Assembly (NCBI GenBank): GCA_963978545.1
Contig: OZ021727.1
Coordinates: forward strand, 20,305,943-20,369,942
Direction: 5' to 3'
Length of the DNA: 64,000 bases
DNA from: Linyphia triangularis
Lineage: Eukaryota > Arthropoda > Arachnida > Araneae > Linyphiidae
Each line of letters opens with the position of its first letter. Positions within the stretch are counted from its first letter, which is position 1. Both the position numbers and the translations under genes were made by a program. Of this stretch, positions 18,501 through 25,130 are shown one piece after another. The notes under the pieces were generated by a model. The model was not told where the DNA came from, searched no databases, and saw only the letters and a program-made list of their open reading frames with translations.

Positions 18501-20754
18501 TTCTGTGCTACATTTTTTGGTACTTGCGTATTAACGCCACAGCAGCTACAGATTTGGCGGTTTTTAAGTGCCACCAATCTACACCTAATCCAAGGCAACA
18601 AGAAATCCAAAAGATAACTGCGTGCACGTGCAAACAACAAGATTGCTCTTTATTGGTGGCACTTAAAAACCGCCAAATCTATAGCTGTGGTGGCGTTAAT
18701 ACACAAGTACCCATTTTTATTTAAGATTGTTGTAACAAATATGAATCTGGTATTATGAGAAGAGACAATTAAATTTTTTTATGGTGTATTGTGTATGGTT
18801 ATGGTGTACTAATCAAGTAATGTTTATTGACACATGCAATATTTGAATACGTAATGTGAAGCACATAACTTTTTTAATTACTGACATCATGACAAAAACT
18901 TTCTTTGTAAAAAAGTCACTAACATGCTTTTCCATAGATGGCGCCTTTGTACTTCAAATATCTGTAAGGCATTAGTATTTCTTACCAATCTGGTAAATGT
19001 GCGTGGTGTGATATACGTCTTTGATGTTTCGGTATCCAGTACATTTTATTTCAACTGTAAGCAAACCGTGGTATACAAGTACTTTTGTCGCAGAGATATT
19101 TTATGAATTTCATTTAATGGAACTGCTTCGCTACTGTTACAAATTATGAATAACCATCAAACATTTATACATACGTTTAAGCAGATAGGTTAAACGTTGG
19201 TCAGTTTCAAATATTTTTTAAAGACATTTCTTAATAAATTTTGATATACTATAACAGGCTTCCCCCTTTTATTAAAGAAAAATTACATACTTTCAAGGAC
19301 CTTTTTAAGAAAATTCAAGGACCATAAAATTTCATACTTCAGACATAAAAATACAAAACAGAGACAGTGATTATTGGTAGTCACAGACAAATACAAGGAC
19401 TTCATCCTTTTTTCAAGGACCAAATTTTATTTTAAAAATTTTAAGGACTTTCCAGGACTGTGGGTACCCTGTGTAATACTAGATTTAGCTGTTAATAATA
19501 AGGATTGGCAGAAGTGACAAATTGAAATCGGATTCACATTAACTGACATTAATACAGATAAAGTTATTACAGTGGCACAAGCAAAAAAGTAAACATTAGT
19601 AATACTTTGATGAAGATCTGTAGTAGAAAAATTGACCAAAGAACTGCATTTTGCAGTAACTCTTACATGAAATAAAGTATAATTTTTTTATGCAAGACAA
19701 GGCCAACTTTGTTGAACAAAAACGTAGGCCACAACCCAAAAATATTCTGTTTCTCAATTATCACAAAATAATTTTTGAAAAAATTTAAAAAAAAGTATTT
19801 AAAGCTTGCCAGTAAAGTAATATTAACAATAATGAAATGAAAAAAAGCTACTTAATTTTTGTAATTAAATTATGCTCCTTTTAATTGATAGAATGAGATT
19901 TTACTTTTTGTTTTAATTAGTTTGGCATTTGTATCAATAGTTTTAATTTACAAATAATGTGTATAATGGGTCACAGAATAAAGTTTCCAAGGATTCACAC
20001 TGAAATCACAGAATGGAAATCAATGACTTTTCAGGGGCTTTAAAGGACCTACGAAATATTTTTAACGATTTGTTTTCAGGCATCATGTCTTTATATAAAT
20101 TTTCAATAAAGGATTCTTAACCCAAAAAGTTACAGAATTTTTCAAAAATATGTAAGCAAAATAAAGGAAAAATTTAAAATAATATCATTGAATATTTTAG
20201 TAAATACAGCGGTTAATTATTTATTAGCTACGAAATAAATAATAGAAACTGTAATTTCGAGATTAAAAGATATTTTTCAAAAATGTGAGTAATTTTTAAA
20301 ATCGTTTGTTTATGATCATATTATACTACGCGTTTGTTCCAGGAATTTTTTTACAATTTATCACTAGGATTTTTTATAAATTTTGCATCCAGGTACACAA
20401 TATCCACGAAAATTAAAGACTTGAAAGAACATATAAGCATTTTCAAGTACTTTTAAGGCCTGTAAAATAAGTTAAAAATACTTTTCAATGACTTTCTGAT
20501 ACAAAGAATTACAATAAAGATTCTGTGGATAAAAACTATCCAAAACATTTAATAATAAGTTGAGAAAAATTAATACAAAGGTTATTTTGCACAAATGACA
20601 ATACTTTAAACAAGCCTAGTTAAGTATGTTAAATTTTTAAAAAAATCATTACATCTTCAAGTGCGAAAATAGTTTTAAAGGCTTACAGTTGAAATTGCAG
20701 CTTGAGGTCAGCTTCGTCAATCCTTTCCAATTTGACATTAGGGGAAATGTTCAT
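1..20754 (-). CDS. tai: Taiman / NCOA (p160 SRC) nuclear receptor coactivator, 3' end outside window
   Basis: This is the one clear gene of the window. Joining 20687-20754, 17610-17776, 16601-16695, 16417-16506, 14313-14400, 13756-13959, 12156-12282, 11251-11363, 9405-9555, 6891-7890, 3221-3397, 1523-1669 and 1-148 (minus strand) gives 2575 nt, an uninterrupted 858-residue reading frame. All visible introns are GT-AG and all phases agree. Domain order is bHLH (about residues 24-78), PAS-A (about 105-180), PAS-B (about 255-367), a Ser/Met-rich receptor-interaction region with LRSLL (607-611) and LRELL (650-654), a basic NLS-like segment (about 734-752) and the LPKNLEKKL block (about 801-809). 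p160 proteins bind ligand-bound nuclear receptors through LxxLL helices and recruit acetyltransferases. Insect Taiman serves the ecdysone receptor and pairs with Met/Gce in juvenile hormone signalling. The Gln-rich C-terminus and activation domains lie beyond the window. Family assignment is firm; species and isoforms are not known. Confidence 0.93.
149..1522 (-). other. tai intron 12
   Basis: About 1.37 kb between exons 12 and 13. It holds partial copies (about 284-440 and 1250-1430) of a ~300-bp repeat that recurs at 3540-3850 and 9865-10100. A C-run lies at about 527-536. No other exon was recognised. Both flanking exons are phase 0. Confidence 0.6.
1523..1669 (-). CDS. tai: tai coding exon 12 (conserved LPKNLEKKL block)
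   Basis: The acceptor is TTCTTATAG at 1670-1671 and the exon is 147 nt, phase 0 to 0, 49 codons. It begins AHLAGQNPMLASMLAQTPRT and ends SQLPQERLPKNLEKKL. The PMLASMLA...LPQxRLPKNLEKKL pattern is characteristic of Taiman/p160 proteins after the receptor-interaction region. I chose the donor after CTG (GTGGGT) over a weaker GTTGAT four bases later. Confidence 0.9.
1670..3220 (-). other. tai intron 11
   Basis: AT-rich intron of about 1.55 kb. Its upstream part contains a degraded TGGCCAC/CCCTGA repeat (about 2700-3164). Nothing else is recognised between 1700 and 2690. Confidence 0.6.
2705..3164 (+). mobile_element. MITE-like element, TGGCCAC / TTTCCCTGA family, copy 1
   Basis: Shares with 52477-52920 the repeated TTCCCTGATTTCCCTGA motif, a middle AGACACCCT...AACATGTAT segment and a right end TTCTGTGGCCACTCTG followed by TA. 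The left terminus is diverged. A third copy, in the opposite orientation, lies at about 28080-28530. Confidence 0.6.
3221..3397 (-). CDS. tai: tai coding exon 11 (basic, NLS-like)
   Basis: The acceptor is ATTTTCAG at 3398-3399, the donor GTATGT after CAT, and the exon is 177 nt, phase 0 to 0, 59 codons. It starts VSGDLNSLQSAVSKPGGPSR and includes NNVAKRKSPDTPMEESMAKR, with two Lys/Arg clusters spaced like a bipartite nuclear localisation signal (inference). It joins exon 10 after NNNNMLRK. Confidence 0.85.
3540..3850. repeat. ~300-bp interspersed repeat of the tai introns
   Basis: Begins CTACAAAGAGAATAGCTCCC and contains GATGGCAGTCACTATAGAAA and ATTTAGAATAAGGGTGAT, ending near GGCGAGAGGCTTTTCTAGTG. 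The same blocks recur at about 284-440, 1250-1430 (3' part) and 9865-10100. The family is not recognised. Confidence 0.6.
4790..4950 (-). mobile_element. tRNA-derived SINE-like element 1
   Basis: On the minus strand GTGTGGTTAGCGCTCTG resembles a pol III A box and GGTTCAGATCC, about 30 nt on, a B box. A body follows, containing GTGGTTCGGAATCCACG and TAGGTCCCGGCCTCATTAGG. It does not fold as an intact tRNA. Confidence 0.6.
6891..7890 (-). CDS. tai: tai coding exon 10 (receptor-interaction region, 1000 nt)
   Basis: The acceptor is CATTTACAG at 7891-7892 and the donor GTAGGT follows MLRK at 6891. The exon has 1000 nt, with phase 2 carried in from exon 9 and phase 0 out (residues 368-701). It runs from SERCLDSNSVAAPPSNPSLT through MNGGYSFSPQDFNLNDLDFL and a tandem SPMSGLM/VKRE array to two LxxLL boxes, then an acidic stretch QEDEEMGDD. 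The equivalent region of NCOA1-3 carries three NR boxes; here I see two. A 228-codon open frame on the opposite strand (7060-7746) is a by-product of the repeats. Confidence 0.93.
7032..7046 (-). other. NR box 2: LRELL
   Basis: Context NENIILRELLNQEDEE, residues 650-654. It fits the LxxLL helix followed by acidic residues and resembles the last NR box (LLRYLLD) of vertebrate NCOAs. Predicted to dock in the AF-2 groove of a ligand-bound nuclear receptor. Confidence 0.85.
7161..7175 (-). other. NR box 1: LRSLL
   Basis: Context ATQKLRSLLTHGVEE, residues 607-611, similar to the KLLQLLTT box of vertebrate NCOAs. It lies directly after the SPMSGLM repeats. Confidence 0.85.
7194..7600 (-). repeat. 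In-frame tandem repeat: SPMSGLM plus VKRE units
   Basis: Within exon 10 (about residues 466-600) there are four SPMSGLM copies, two SMSGLM, one SPMSGMD and four EQQ-type linkers. They are interspersed with VKREE, VKREE, GKRDE and VKRED. The DNA repeats as well (GGGCTCATCATCTG... on the plus strand), so this is recent internal duplication. VKRE fits the sumoylation consensus (hydrophobic-K-x-E), and SP sites suit proline-directed kinases; both roles are inferred. Confidence 0.85.
7891..9404 (-). other. tai intron 9
   Basis: About 1.5 kb. It contains one intact TTAA-flanked MITE at 8307-8568. A short (TA)n tract lies near 8790-8806. Nothing else is recognised. Confidence 0.6.
8307..8568 (+). 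mobile_element. piggyBac-like MITE (TTAA target), copy 1
   Basis: Begins TTAACCCACTGACGGTCAT and ends CATGACCGTCAATGGGTTAA, so short inverted ends are flanked by TTAA. Length is about 262 bp including both TTAA. The interior GGCGAAATTCCCCAGTTG to GGGGATCC is shared with copies at 14685-16234 and 18002-18264. TTAA duplication with CCC ends is typical of piggyBac-derived MITEs; Kolobok elements also use TTAA. Confidence 0.8.
9405..9555 (-). CDS. tai: tai coding exon 9 (end of PAS-B)
   Basis: The acceptor is ATCTTTCAG at 9556-9557, the donor GTAAGT after ATATT, phase 1 in and 2 out, 151 nt (residues 318-367). It encodes TLQQGSNTSGIYRLRLAHEK, then IIYVQTRSKRSNYNP and ends VIVASHTII. The pattern YRLRL...VQTRSK...IIASHTII is the last strands of PAS-B in Taiman/NCOA. 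Confidence 0.93.
10138..10569. mobile_element. Palindromic MITE (TATAGGGAATG family), copy 1
   Basis: Left end GGATCATTCCCTATACTC... and right end ...GAGTATAGGGAATGGTCC are inverted copies. Each arm continues through TTTAGCCCAGTGCATTTAG and AAAATAGCGTCTAATATA. The arms are about 130 bp around a short centre. Other copies: about 12790-13480 (interrupted), 47726-48798 (interrupted) and a deleted one at about 42645-42770. Confidence 0.75.
10640..10915. repeat. AAGGACTTTTAAGCATTTTCAAG repeat, copy 1
   Basis: Contains TAATACAAATACGTCAGA, GCGAGTCTGAGTTGCATTTT and runs of TTAAGGACTTTTAAG, ending CAATGACCATGGGAACCCTG. A second copy at about 13165-13450 ends the same way, and fragments of the AAGGAC-rich part lie at 19285-19471 and 20000-20480. 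CAGGGTTCCC ends suggest a DNA-transposon derivative (inference). Confidence 0.6.
11251..11363 (-). CDS. tai: tai coding exon 8 (PAS-B)
   Basis: The acceptor is TTTATTTCAG at 11364-11365, the donor GTGAGT, phase 2 in and 1 out, 113 nt (residues 280-317). It encodes NISAAYTKYLNKDLVGCIIQ and continues ICHPEDFQKLTQHLKE, the PAS-B core (compare DLVG...HPED). Confidence 0.9.
11364..12155 (-). other. tai intron 7
   Basis: About 0.8 kb of AT-rich sequence with a short (TA)n at about 11442-11459. Nothing else is recognised. Confidence 0.55.
12156..12282 (-). CDS. tai: tai coding exon 7 (PAS-A/PAS-B linker and PAS-B start)
   Basis: The acceptor is TTTAACAG at 12283-12284, the donor GTAAGT, phase 1 in and 2 out, 127 nt (residues 238-279). 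It encodes VQNRLVCIARRLPSGEKNSA and then FLTRLDSRGKIISVDT. The L(V/I)CIARR motif followed by FxTRxDxxGKIxSxDT is diagnostic for p160 coactivators. Confidence 0.95.
12283..13755 (-). other. tai intron 6
   Basis: About 1.47 kb. Contents are an A-run of about 28 nt (12549-12576) and a palindromic element (about 12790-13480) that is itself split by an AAGGAC repeat (about 13165-13450). Nothing is recognised in 13490-13755. Confidence 0.6.
12790..13480. mobile_element. Palindromic MITE copy 2, split by an AAGGAC repeat
   Basis: Left arm: CTAGCCCAGTTGATTTAG...AAAATTAGCGTCTCATATG. Right arm: ACGCTATTTTCGAGTTTTTA...AACTGGGCTAGGAGATA. The right arm resumes as TATAGGGAATGATCCTTACT at about 13451, after about 290 bp of inserted AAGGAC repeat ending GGGAACCCTG. 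The outer left end is diverged. Confidence 0.6.
13756..13959 (-). CDS. tai: tai coding exon 6 (PAS-A end)
   Basis: The acceptor is CCATTCTAG at 13960-13961, the donor GTTGGT, phase 1 in and 1 out, 204 nt (residues 170-237). It encodes NGFGWCEPNTKNSSFHCRFL, VKPPEDQEETMEEK and SQYENMHISAVLLP. Family matches are the FxCRxLVKPP block and the RYExMxxxA motif. The chosen donor gives a phase that joins exon 7 as ...SQGEVQNRL. Confidence 0.93.
13960..14312 (-). other. tai intron 5
   Basis: A 353-nt AT-rich intron; nothing recognised inside. Confidence 0.7.
14313..14400 (-). CDS. tai: tai coding exon 5 (PAS-A)
   Basis: The acceptor is TTTTGTTGCAG at 14401-14402, the donor GTAAGA, phase 0 in and 1 out, 88 nt (residues 141-169). 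It encodes ESLTDNSIYNIIHVGDHARF then SSNLLPMSI. SxYNIIHVGDHxxFxxNLLPxSI is one of the strongest p160 signatures. Confidence 0.96.
14685..16234 (+). mobile_element. piggyBac-like MITE copy 2, interrupted by a 1250-bp element
   Basis: TTAACCCACTGACGGTTATG starts the element at 14685. It breaks after GGGAATGG (14711) and resumes at 15962 with GAATGGGCGAAATTCCCC, running to CGTCAATGGGTTAA at 16234. The two halves together match copy 1, so the 1250-bp insert came later. Confidence 0.85.
14712..15961 (+). mobile_element. 1.25-kb DNA transposon derivative, CAGGGGTC ends, 6-bp TSD, copy 1
   Basis: Starts CAGGGGTCAAAGTGAC and ends CGTCTGCGACCCCTG, flanked on both sides by GAATGG. A 1249-bp copy at 31428-32676 has the same ends and a different 6-bp flank (ACTCCA). 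Both ends carry multiple ATAGGAC/ATAGGATTT motifs. The interior has an inverted repeat around AATCCGATACGGATTCTGCG. Open frames inside (14922-15293; 31629-31862 in the second copy) resemble each other only as repeat copies, and no transposase motif is seen. The 6-bp duplication is unusual; IS3EU and Dada are among superfamilies reported with about 6 bp. Confidence 0.8.
16417..16506 (-). CDS. tai: tai coding exon 4 (PAS-A start)
   Basis: The acceptor is TTCATTCCAG at 16507-16508, the donor GTAAGT, phase 0 to 0, 90 nt (residues 111-140). It encodes ALDGFLFMVNTDGKIEFITQ then NVESFINYHH. EALDGFxFxVNxxGxIxFVxxNV is the canonical p160 PAS-A entry. Confidence 0.97.
16601..16695 (-). CDS. tai: tai coding exon 3 (bHLH/PAS linker)
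   Basis: The acceptor is AAATTCCAG at 16696-16697, the donor GTATGT, phase 1 in and 0 out, 95 nt (residues 79-110). It encodes DCPSGDDLQKSEVSSSKPSY then LGSELIAPFLLN. VQKxEVSSS...LGPxLLEALDG is the family pattern leading into PAS-A. The intron to exon 4 is only 94 nt. Confidence 0.93.
16696..17609 (-). other. tai intron 2
   Basis: About 0.9 kb. The segment at about 17128-17378 is one copy of a repeat present in inverted orientation at 44553-44795. The rest is AT-rich without recognisable features. Confidence 0.6.
17128..17378 (+). repeat. ~250-bp interspersed repeat, copy 1
   Basis: Contains GTGGTTATGTTAAGAAACCA, CGCAAGAGACAGTGAACACA and GGTTTCGCTGTAAAACCAGT. The reverse complement of these blocks, in matching order, is at 44553-44795. 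The family is not identified. Confidence 0.75.
17610..17776 (-). CDS. tai: tai coding exon 2 (bHLH)
   Basis: The acceptor is ATATTTCAG, the donor GTACAG after ATAG, phase 2 in and 1 out, 167 nt (residues 23-78). It encodes NKCLNDKWRRESTQDYLEEL, AGYISGASDMCSLSANPEKC and AIIQEAVNHLSQCKI. It aligns with the Taiman/NCOA bHLH (KCNNEKRRREQENxYIEELAELI...KPDKCAILQETVxQI). The basic region is altered: W replaces the first Arg of the RRR run and STQ replaces QEN. Confidence 0.95.
18002..18264 (+). mobile_element. piggyBac-like MITE (TTAA target), copy 3
   Basis: TTAACCCACTGACGGTCATG at the start and CATGACCGTCAGTGGGTTAA at the end. Internal deletions and substitutions relative to the copy at 8307-8568. 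TTAA on both flanks. Confidence 0.8.
18519..18711. mobile_element. Palindromic MITE with ~60-bp arms
   Basis: The left arm 18519-18578 (GGTACTTGCGTATTAACGCC...GGCGGTTTTTAAGTGCCACC) and right arm 18652-18711 are near-perfect inverted copies around a 73-bp centre. Transcribed, it would form a long hairpin. Only one copy is seen in the window. Confidence 0.8.
20000..20480. repeat. Degraded AAGGAC-type repeat
   Basis: Contains CAATGACTTTTCAGGGGCTT, GGTACACAATATCCACGAAAA and CAAGTACTTTTAAGGCCT, resembling the AAGGACTTTTAAG repeats at 10640-10915 and 13165-13450. Boundaries are uncertain. Confidence 0.4.
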
Positions 20755-20794
20755 CTCAGACAACAACAAAAAAATAGAACTTCATTGGCTGGGC
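20687..20794 (-). CDS. tai: tai coding exon 1 with 5' UTR part
   Basis: The acceptor is TTGTTTTCCAG at 20795-20796 and the donor CT|GTAAGC. The CDS starts at the ATG at 20754 (68 coding nt, phase 2 out): MNISPNVKLERIDEADLKLQ followed by FQ. The ATG lies 41 nt into the exon and gives a short N-terminus before the bHLH, as in vertebrate NCOAs. VKLE (residues 7-10) fits a sumoylation consensus. No upstream in-frame ATG is visible in this exon. Confidence 0.82.
20756..20785 (-). promoter_or_regulatory. uORF adjoining the tai start codon
   Basis: ATG at 20785 opens a nine-codon frame MKFYFFVVV whose TGA ends one base before the main ATG (TGAGATG). A terminating ribosome would be next to the true start. 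An effect on translation is inferred and depends on the exon model. Confidence 0.6.
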
Positions 20795-22000
20795 CTGGAA
20801 AACAATTGTAACTTTAGACAAATGCAACTATTTACATATCAAGCCATAGTGAGAAGCAAATAAAATTAATGATGCAATCTATGTAGTATAAAATATGGAT
20901 TAAATTACATTAAAGCTGGCAATAGAACCAATTTTTAATTTTCAATGCAATTAATAAATTTAGGACTGGGATTGAAATTTTAGTGAAAAATCTTGCAGTG
21001 GAGACATATAAAAACCCCCCTAAAGAAAAATGGGGGATAATTTTTATAAAAACAGACAGCATAACTGGGCAAAGTAAGTTAAGACTAGAAAGTATGGTGC
21101 CTTTGCAGCAAAACTGATATCATGCCAGTTTTATTCTGAAAAAAAGGAATTTTATAAAATTATGGATTTTTAATGGATATTTTTTTAATCTGCAATTTTG
21201 ATTCAGAGATGTTTCTATAATTCCATTTTTGTCATGAAGTTGGCGAGAACCGGCACCATGTTCTTTAGTTTTACTGCAAGCTAATATTACAAACACTAAT
21301 ATTTCGAAAGAACAAATATCTAAAACTTTGTATTACAACATTTACAAAGGACATTTTGACAAATAAAAAAATAGGTAATTATAAACATGAATGTAAATGC
21401 AATAACAAAGGAACTACCGCGAAAGTTTATTAAAAATAATTGTTAGGATATGCAAAACTTAAATATCTAACCTTCAGATGAATTATGAGAGTTGCATCTT
21501 CTGCGAAGAAAAATCATTTTTGTTGCAGATTGTTTTACTTTTTTTTTTATTCTTGAGACATTAAATATGTTATCACAACCTTTAAAAAAACAGTCGACAT
21601 TTGCCATTTGAAAACAAAAACAGTCAACGCGTTTGTAAATAAATAACAGAAATGACATTGCCAGATACAAGGTTACTTTCTTGTTGCCATAGAGTAACTA
21701 TGTTTAACTAAAGTTTTTAATCAAAACACAAATACACACGATTTTAGTTTGTAAAACACACAAAAGTTCGATTAATTACAGGAAACAACCTGGAATAAAG
21801 AACGCCCATTAAAATAATAGAAAAGCCGGTTTTAAATGCTGAAGTGTGCATCGAGTAGTTAAACGCATAATAAACCAGCTACAAAATAGCAAATAATCGT
21901 CAAGGAATATAGCTTTCACACTCTCGTCCTAGCCACAGCCCCTCAGTGAAAATAAGAGCAAAATATGCATCTAAATAAACTATTAAAAATAGAATCCTAC
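20795..22000 (-). other. Presumed tai 5' UTR intron
   Basis: About 1.2 kb between the exon with the start codon and the nearest leader-exon candidate. AT-rich, no repeat family recognised. Confidence 0.4.
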
Positions 22001-22140
22001 CTTTCTCAAAGATCGACACCAAACCGCACATTCTTTTGTGTATTCCAAGTGTATGCATATTCCGAAAGGGCAACAACACCACACTATTCAAACCGTTTCG
22101 AGCACACAAATGCATCGCTGAGGTATTTTTCGACACTTTT
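22001..22140 (-). other. Candidate first (leader) exon of tai
   Basis: Ends with GAGAAAG|GTAGGA (donor at 21999-22000). A CCAAT box and a CRE-like site lie upstream at the usual distance. If spliced to 20794, an ATG at 22136 opens a 59-codon frame that stops with TGA overlapping the tai ATG (ATGA). The start position is a guess. Confidence 0.4.
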
Positions 22141-22760
22141 GTAATAGAATGAAACTCATCCTGAGCGCAGAGATTGACCCGAGAACCGTCTACGTCACAG
22201 TTGGGGACGTTCTATTGGCGCGGGATATACATGTACGCAGACTATCCGATATAACTACCCCTACACCGATGGGCATTCATGAGACTTTTCCATAATCAAG
22301 TCAGCTGAGTGTCATCACGGCACCTACCTGTATGAGGCCCAGCACACCTCGGGAACACCATTTCAGACTATATTCCACATCGTGCGTCGTCTGCTTGTGA
22401 TCGCGAAAACAGCACAACTCAGCCAGGCAGTCGGAAGAACGAAAACAAAAACAGCGGAACATCCGGGCAAGAGCTGTCCTGCATTTCCCGGCGGGTTGGA
22501 GTTTTCGAATGAGGGATCTTTCACATGTCAGTTTGTTTGGGGTGTATTCAGGGAGGGTTTTGAGAATAAAACGATGGAACGGGGTCTAAAAATGAGGAGC
22601 TGGGAGATTGTTGGGAGATGTTTCGAGTATAGAGGGCTACGGCGACTGCGCAGTGCGGTGATCACGTGGTGTCCTTTACAGGTGCTGTGTGTGTGCGGCA
22701 GAGGGGTGAGTGGCCTGACAGTTTTGCGTTGCGCACTTTTCGGCAGGAATTCGAATTGAA
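22141..22760. promoter_or_regulatory. GC-richer promoter-like region upstream of tai
   Basis: GC and CpG content are visibly above the surroundings. Sites seen are an inverted CCAAT (ATTGG, 22214-22218), CRE-like TACGTCA (22191-22197), an NRF1-like TGCGCAGTGCGG (22647-22658) and a CACGTG E-box (22663-22668). It could be bidirectional. A 125-codon open frame on the plus strand (22382-22759) has no recognisable domain and is probably chance in GC-rich DNA. Confidence 0.5.
22328..22640 (-). other. Alternative leader exon candidate
   Basis: A strong donor CATACAG|GTAGGTG on the minus strand (GT at 22326-22327) lies within the GC-rich region, downstream of the NRF1-like and E-box sites. This suggests a first exon from somewhere near 22640. 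The 5' end cannot be fixed. Confidence 0.35.
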
Positions 22761-22869
22761 TTCCACCAACGAAGCCGGGAAAGCACGAAATCAAGCTTAG
22801 CTTTATAAAGAATTTTTTTTTTTTTTTAAATATTATTCCAAGAAAATTTACTTTAATATTTCGCAAGAG

Positions 22870-24095
22870 ATTTGTAGATCTTTGAAAATAATCGAGGGGT
22901 GTTTTTTAAGAAAATTAGGCACTAACAAACACTAGAAAAATTTTAAAACCGAAAAGGGACTAGGTATATACGGTTGTATAAATTCTATTTTTCAATGTTT
23001 ATGCTCAGACTAAATATAACGATATAACACATTACAAACTAAAAGACTAATTACAAGGAAAATAATTGCACTAAAACATTTCAATAATTCTAAAGTGGAT
23101 GTTTAAAAATATACTGCCGAATTTTTGTCACTTAATATGTTTACATTGCGCATATGTTTAAATATATATTTCAGGAAAAACTCACAAGAAATATTAACTT
23201 AGACACTTTAAAAAAAAAAAGACGGTTGCGGTATTAAATGGTGGGATGTTAAGCTGTCAGTGACTTTAAAGTTTCCAAATCTGATATTTAGTTCAGGGTG
23301 GAACTGCTCTACATTTACCTAATGTATTGTAAGGGGGGGGGGGGGGGAGGGAACCAAGTAAAACTTGACGCGCGTAGAATTTTTTTTTTGGGGGGGGGGG
23401 GTATTTTGTAAATATTCAGTAAAAAGAATCAATTATTTTCTAAACAGATCTGTTATAATGCCAGTTATACCTTTGTGCCTTTACTATATTTTATTAATAT
23501 GGACGATTTGTTAGTATTTGCAAAGAAAAAAAAAAAATTATTTCGCTAAAACAAATTTGGAATGAGAGTGATTGTTAGAAAATTTCATAACAAAAATTCG
23601 TGTCACCAAAACCTACAAATTTACTAATCATCAAAAGGTTCTTTATTAGATATTATGTTTTTACTGCAAATCATTTATAATGTTAATATAAAATCATTTA
23701 ATATAAAAGAAAACTATTAAAATAATCATATATGAGAATATTTCACTTTGTACAATATTAAAGGTGTCGTCCTGTACTCGATGGCACATAAATATTCAAG
23801 ATAATACGCGTCTGAAACTGCAAATATAAGTTATCTCTTTTTGAAAACGACTACTACATTTTTAGATTCTACAGCTCCATACATAGTAAAAATATCCTTA
23901 CAACTTGAGGCTACAGTATATTTCTTACTACAGCGTCTTCTGCCTCTTCCCTCCATGAGAAAATATCTCCTTCTCGATAATGTGCGCACTTAAATAGTGA
24001 TTATCTTAAAATATACGAAAGATGTCCGATTCACGCCTAAATCTTCCGAGTATAGGTCATTACGTTTAAAATATATCTTGGTTGTATTCAGATTA
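22870..24095. other. No gene recognised
   Basis: AT-rich sequence with two G-runs (about 23333-23349 and 23389-23401). Otherwise nothing seen. Confidence 0.6.
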
Positions 24096-24258
24096 TCTGG
24101 CGCCGTCAGTAACACGAGGGCTATAATGCGCCGAAACATTCGTCATTAGACAAGCCAACATACATTTACAGACACCCGGGCCAACACGGGACTCGAACCC
24201 GCAACCTCGCGGTCTAGAAGGTAGCACGCTAACCACTATACCGTTTGGTCCGGCTAAA
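24096..24258 (-). mobile_element. tRNA-derived SINE-like element 2
   Basis: The minus strand reads GGACCAAACGGTATAGTGGT with A box TATAGTGGTTAGCGTGCTAC, B box GGTTCGAGTCC and a partner 3' strand GTTGGCCC. An acceptor-like stem (GGACCAA/TTGGCCC, 6 of 7 pairs) and T arm (GCGGG/CCCGT) are present, but no anticodon stem forms. A body follows, with ATGTATGTTGGCTTGTCTAA and GGCGCCAGATAATCTG. Confidence 0.7.
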
Positions 24259-25070
24259 ATATGTCTAATCAGTCTTCCAGGAAAACGTTTTCATCTGAAT
24301 TTCGGACTATTCTCTGAAATACAGAGGTGCAGAAATGGTATAGCACCCAAGAAGGACCTCCCCTTCACTAAATATTATATGGTAAAAGGATCAAGCTCGG
24401 TAATGAATATTTTGTTCTAAAAACAGAAATGCGAGTTACCGTTGAATTAATGTACCTTGTTAGCATGTGCGCTTCTTAAATTTTCTGAAGCGAAAACACA
24501 AAAAAATAATAATAATAATAATAGTAATAATAATAAAAATCCAACAATTACTTCCCACACAAAATTCCTACCGAAGAGAAGCTAAACGCCAGCAATTTTG
24601 CCCAGTCTCACCAGAGCATAAAATTCCCTGGTAAGAAAAGATTACCAAAAGTCTCCGCACCAAACAAATTCGTGGATTGATATTTTTTGACATTGATTGT
24701 TCTAGTTTCAAGCGACAGATTCATACAATAAACGCAACATTTGGATTCAATATTTCTTTTCGAATAGCGTTCTGGATGTTCGGCAACGTCCATCCAAGGA
24801 TACATTTCCATCCATTTATTACTGCTTCTCGGCCAAGCGTCGTCGCGTCGGTTGTGCGTTGATGATCCGCATCGTTTCTCGATTCGGGTGTTCGGTTTTT
24901 GTTTTGTTTTCAGAGGCAGCGGCTTCAACCCTCAACCAAACGAAAGGGGGTCGTCCACGAATAGCTTTTCGTTTGAAAAGGAACGCGTCTTTTTAGGCTT
25001 AACTCAATCATTAGACTCGTGAAGTCAATCGACACTGGATTTCATTAACTAAACTCGGAGGGAAAGAACT
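24259..25070. other. No gene recognised
   Basis: Contains an AAT microsatellite (about 24506-24538). The 106- and 61-codon open frames at 24608-24928 (minus) and 24677-24862 (plus) have no recognisable domain. Confidence 0.5.
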
Positions 25071-25073
25071 AAA

Positions 25074-25130
25074 GTGGGTTGCCTTCCATGAATAAATACC
25101 CACATCACGTGACCTACGAAATCAGTCACT
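25074..25130 (+). promoter_or_regulatory. E-box-containing direct duplicate, copy 1
   Basis: Shares with 25917-25975 the block GCCTTCCATGAATAAATACC followed by CACATCACGTGACCTA. The core ATCACGTGACC is a palindromic E-box of the type bound by USF/TFEB-class bHLH proteins. A function is inferred only. Confidence 0.45.

Larger units (their letters stand above)
17777..20686 (-). other. tai intron 1 (first coding intron)
   Basis: About 2.9 kb. Contents are a TTAA-flanked MITE (18002-18264), a 60-bp-arm palindrome (18519-18711) and AAGGAC repeat fragments (19285-19471 and about 20000-20480). The stretches 18720-19280 and 19480-19990 hold nothing recognisable. Confidence 0.6.

Noticed and set aside
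22382..22759. 125-codon plus-strand frame as a gene
   Set aside because: No domain, lies in a GC-rich promoter-like region where chance open frames are expected.
24180..24258. tRNA gene on the minus strand
   Set aside because: A and B boxes and the T arm are present, but no anticodon stem forms and a SINE body follows.
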